Shown one piece after another: positions 61,510 to 64,000 of a DNA stretch of 64,000 nt. The notes beneath the pieces are model-generated. The model had not been told where the DNA came from. It did not search any database and worked only from the letters and a program-made list of their open reading frames with translations. Each line of letters opens with the position of its first letter. Position 1 is the stretch's first letter. This stretch comes from Jacaranda mimosifolia (lineage: Eukaryota; Streptophyta; Magnoliopsida; Lamiales; Bignoniaceae): NCBI GenBank assembly GCA_018894105.1, contig CM032120.1:25380710-25444709 (forward strand), in the 5' to 3' direction. The translations under genes were made by a program, and so were the position numbers.

Positions 61510-61514
61510 CTTAG

Positions 61515-61978
61515 AGAAAATAATATAAAGAAAAAGTATAATATAGAGAAAAAAAATATATAATTTTTTTTACTTTTGATTTTTTAGTGAACCTAAAATT
61601 AATATAAATTTTAACTAAATTAAATTTAAAAAATATTTTTTTATCAGATACCAAATAATTTTTTAATATATATTAAAAAAATTAGTCTATACAATAAATA
61701 CATAAATCCAATAAAGTAGACCTAATGGATCTTGAGTTAGACAGGATAGAGTAAAGTTTAGTGTCTTATTATTTTGGGTATTTTAAATTAGGGTAAAATT
61801 AGAATATTTTTATTTGAGTATTTCAAAATATGGATTTCAGTAGGATCATCCTACCCATTGACAGGCCTATTAAATTCCTCTGCTTCCTTGTTATGCAAAA
61901 CATCAAGAACAAATTGTATAAGCTTAGCTTCTAGCCGAAAATCATTATATTTTAACATTATTAATATGAAAGTAAATT
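61515..61978. other. AT-rich intergenic DNA
   Basis: No gene or repeat boundary is recognised before the tRNA-like sequence. Confidence 0.45.
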
Positions 61979-62039
61979 GACATTGGCTATAATCTCTAGC
62001 CTTCCAGGCTAACAATGCGGGTTTGATTCCCATTGTCCA
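61979..62039 (+). pseudogene. tRNA-like remnant without a D-arm
   Basis: GACATTG can pair with CATTGTC except at one position, followed by CCA. An anticodon-like hairpin TAGC-CTTCCAG-GCTA puts TCC (Gly) in the anticodon place. A B-box-like GGGTTTGATTCCC follows. Only about 12 nt separate the acceptor from the anticodon stem, so the D-arm and A box are missing, and T-stem pairing is poor. It is most likely a decayed nuclear or organelle-derived tRNA-Gly copy, or a tRNA-derived repeat end. Confidence 0.35.
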
Positions 62040-63164
62040 CTTATTATCTTTTTTCTAAATATTGTATTATATTAAAATTTTATTCTAAGATAAGAGCATT
62101 CATTTGTAAAATATGTGAAAAATGTCCATTATACTTGAATTTTTTTTTAATGGAATGTTAGTTGAATGAATTTTTTAAGTTGAAAAATATATTAATAATT
62201 TTAATAATCTTGTCAAGAATATTTCAATATGTTGCATATATACATAAGCCTTGTAGACAGAGATTTTAAATAATTCTTTAATAGACACTAAAATATTCTC
62301 TAAAATTATCTTGAGAATATTCTTTAAAAGAGCTTAGTTTTTTTATCACAGTTGGAATAAAATTATCTTGATCTTTCATTTTCAAAAGGTAGAGGTATAA
62401 ATAAGTAGCAGAACCTATTGTTTGCCAGCCCAAAGATTCAATATCATACTAATACTTTTCATTCTCCCAATAACAAATTCCAAAAAACTGTTAATGCAAT
62501 AATAAGCATGATATCGGATATGCTTGAAAAATAAGTTGTATTTTATTAAATAATATAGGTAACTTAATATAAAAATTTTCATAAAAAAAAGTAGCGGTAA
62601 AAAACCATAGTAGAATGGTACATAATAAGAAAAAATAAAAAAATAATAATTAATTAATTACTAAAAGTTAGTGTATACAATTTTTTTCAATTAAATATAA
62701 TGACTAGAAAAATTGATTTTAAAATCTAGCTACTCAATAAAAAGTTCAAAAATAAAAAATATAAAAATTATATTCATCAAAATGTCAATACTCTATTCAG
62801 TTGGATGAAATTCTTAAGAACAGAATTTCTCTCAGCGTTGGTCATAAAGAAGCCTCCAAAACCAATCCCCACTGCACATTATTTTGGCAATTCACAAAAA
62901 TTTTACACCACTTAATATCACTGAGAATATAAGTGATGCATTGTCTTTTAAACCTAAGATTTTGAATAGAGCTGGAACAAAAAATATTAAAATATTAACA
63001 CCGATAAATTGTTGGCAAAAAGGAATTAAATTGAAAGTGAAGAGAAGTTGAGATGAAAGAATGCGGAATGTAGCAAACAATAATAGAATGATAATTTCAT
63101 ATATCCTCTTGGTACCCACCAAGTGCCAAGTGGATTATATGACATCTATACTATTATATATAGT
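62040..63164. other. AT-rich intergenic DNA
   Basis: No gene is seen. Open frames near 62892-63122 have no recognisable similarity. Confidence 0.45.
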
Positions 63165-63520
63165 ACACTATAATAGTACATGGTATGAAATCCATAATTA
63201 TGTAATTTTAATTTTAATTGTGTAATTTTGGCCAAATGGTAAAATTTTAAAATTTTGAGTATTTTAATTTAATTAAAAAAATTTATTAGTTGATGATTAT
63301 CTTTAATCAATATGATTGTATTTTATCTCTAATTTTTCTTCATTCGAAATTCAAAATATATTTAATAATATTTTATAATCTTTATTAAAGAGTTAGAAGT
63401 TTAAGAAATGAATAATTATAAATTAACTTATATATAAAAGCTCATTTTACCAAAATCTTTAAATTTTAATTATTTTTAAAATAATATTTTTTAGATATGT
63501 AAAATATTTTTAGATAAAAC

Positions 63521-63572
<52 letters not shown>

Positions 63573-64000
63573 ATTTAACAAATAATTTAATCTAGACAAT
63601 ATTTCAAATACAAAAAGTTATTTCCTGCAACAACTATATATGCTGAACTTTATTTTGATATATATAGTTGACATAATTGAAAATTTTCAAAAGTTTAATA
63701 AATGACTACTTAAATAGCAAATAATATCAATTTTAATTTTTTCAATATATTTAGTTAAATAATTTTATAATACTTTATTTTAATATTTTTGCTAATAATA
63801 ATTCATAAAAAATATTTTTACATGGATTAATGACATTAGATCACAAAAGTTTGATTGAAAGTAAGTATCCATTTAATGTACATATTTATATATTTATAAA
63901 ATAAACTTATATATGAGAAAGTGATATTTTCTCTTGAATTGAATATTAAAAATTTACTTATTATTTCATTCATGTGCATAATATACGTTATTTCATAATT
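63165..64000 (-). repeat. Dispersed AT-rich repeat, copy B (runs off the window)
   Basis: This is the inverted counterpart of 30590-31915, missing about 0.5 kb of copy A's interior and cut by the window end. Its inner border near 63165-63245 contains GTAATTTTGGCCAAATGG, matching 31834-31860 inverted, followed by a short TATAATAGTA-rich end shared by both copies. Confidence 0.72.
63521..63572. repeat. Compound microsatellite (TA)n(GA)n
   Basis: About ten TA units run into about sixteen GA units with one AA interruption. It lies inside copy B of the dispersed repeat and is absent from copy A, so it expanded after the copies separated. Confidence 0.95.

Overview
The window is nuclear DNA of a flowering plant, most likely a eudicot. 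The genes are intron-containing, the intergenic DNA is AT-rich, there is a pol III tRNA gene, and much of the sequence is LTR retrotransposon and DNA transposon. I cannot name the species.

Layout. 1-4.7 kb: AT-rich DNA with a weak hAT-like MITE, a Mutator-like element with a 9-bp target-site duplication (TSD), and a tRNA-Ala(UGC) gene. 4.7-8.5 kb: a complete seven-exon gene for a secreted GH3 beta-xylosidase of the BXL4 type. 8.6-11.6 kb: non-coding, with one MITE. 11.6-14.3 kb: a short non-autonomous LTR element (minus strand) whose interior is mostly a minisatellite. 14.7-30.3 kb: an old, degenerate Ty3/gypsy element of Tat-like type (minus strand), into which a 4.3-kb hAT transposon (17.1-21.4 kb) later inserted. 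30.3-40 kb: AT-rich DNA with a dispersed repeat, a MITE, a long (CT)n(CA)n microsatellite, a promoter-like GC island and a solo LTR. 40.2-44.0 kb: a gene for a protein with eleven WRKY19-type Cys/His repeats. 44.7-45.5 kb: an AT-rich tandem array. 46.0-47.9 kb: a CCCH zinc-finger gene. 48.6 kb: a SINE-like retroposon. 50.7-61.5 kb: a second Tat-like element (plus strand). 61.5-64 kb: AT-rich DNA with a tRNA-like remnant and an inverted copy of the 30.6-kb repeat.

Only four loci look functional: tRNA-Ala, the xylosidase, the Cys/His-repeat protein and the CCCH protein. They share no evident pathway. All transposon proteins are broken by stops, frameshifts or lost catalytic residues.

The most interesting signal is in the two large retroelements. 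Both carry a gene running antisense to gag-pol in the 3' part of the element. Although the elements are diverged, both copies keep the same TATA core promoter, the same two intron positions (intron sizes 97 and 94 nt for the second), the same protein domains and an 80-bp-class tandem array at the same place. Extra and antisense ORFs are known in Tat-lineage elements, so the class is not new; the conserved promoter-plus-intron architecture and a frame break at the same codon in both copies deserve a second look.
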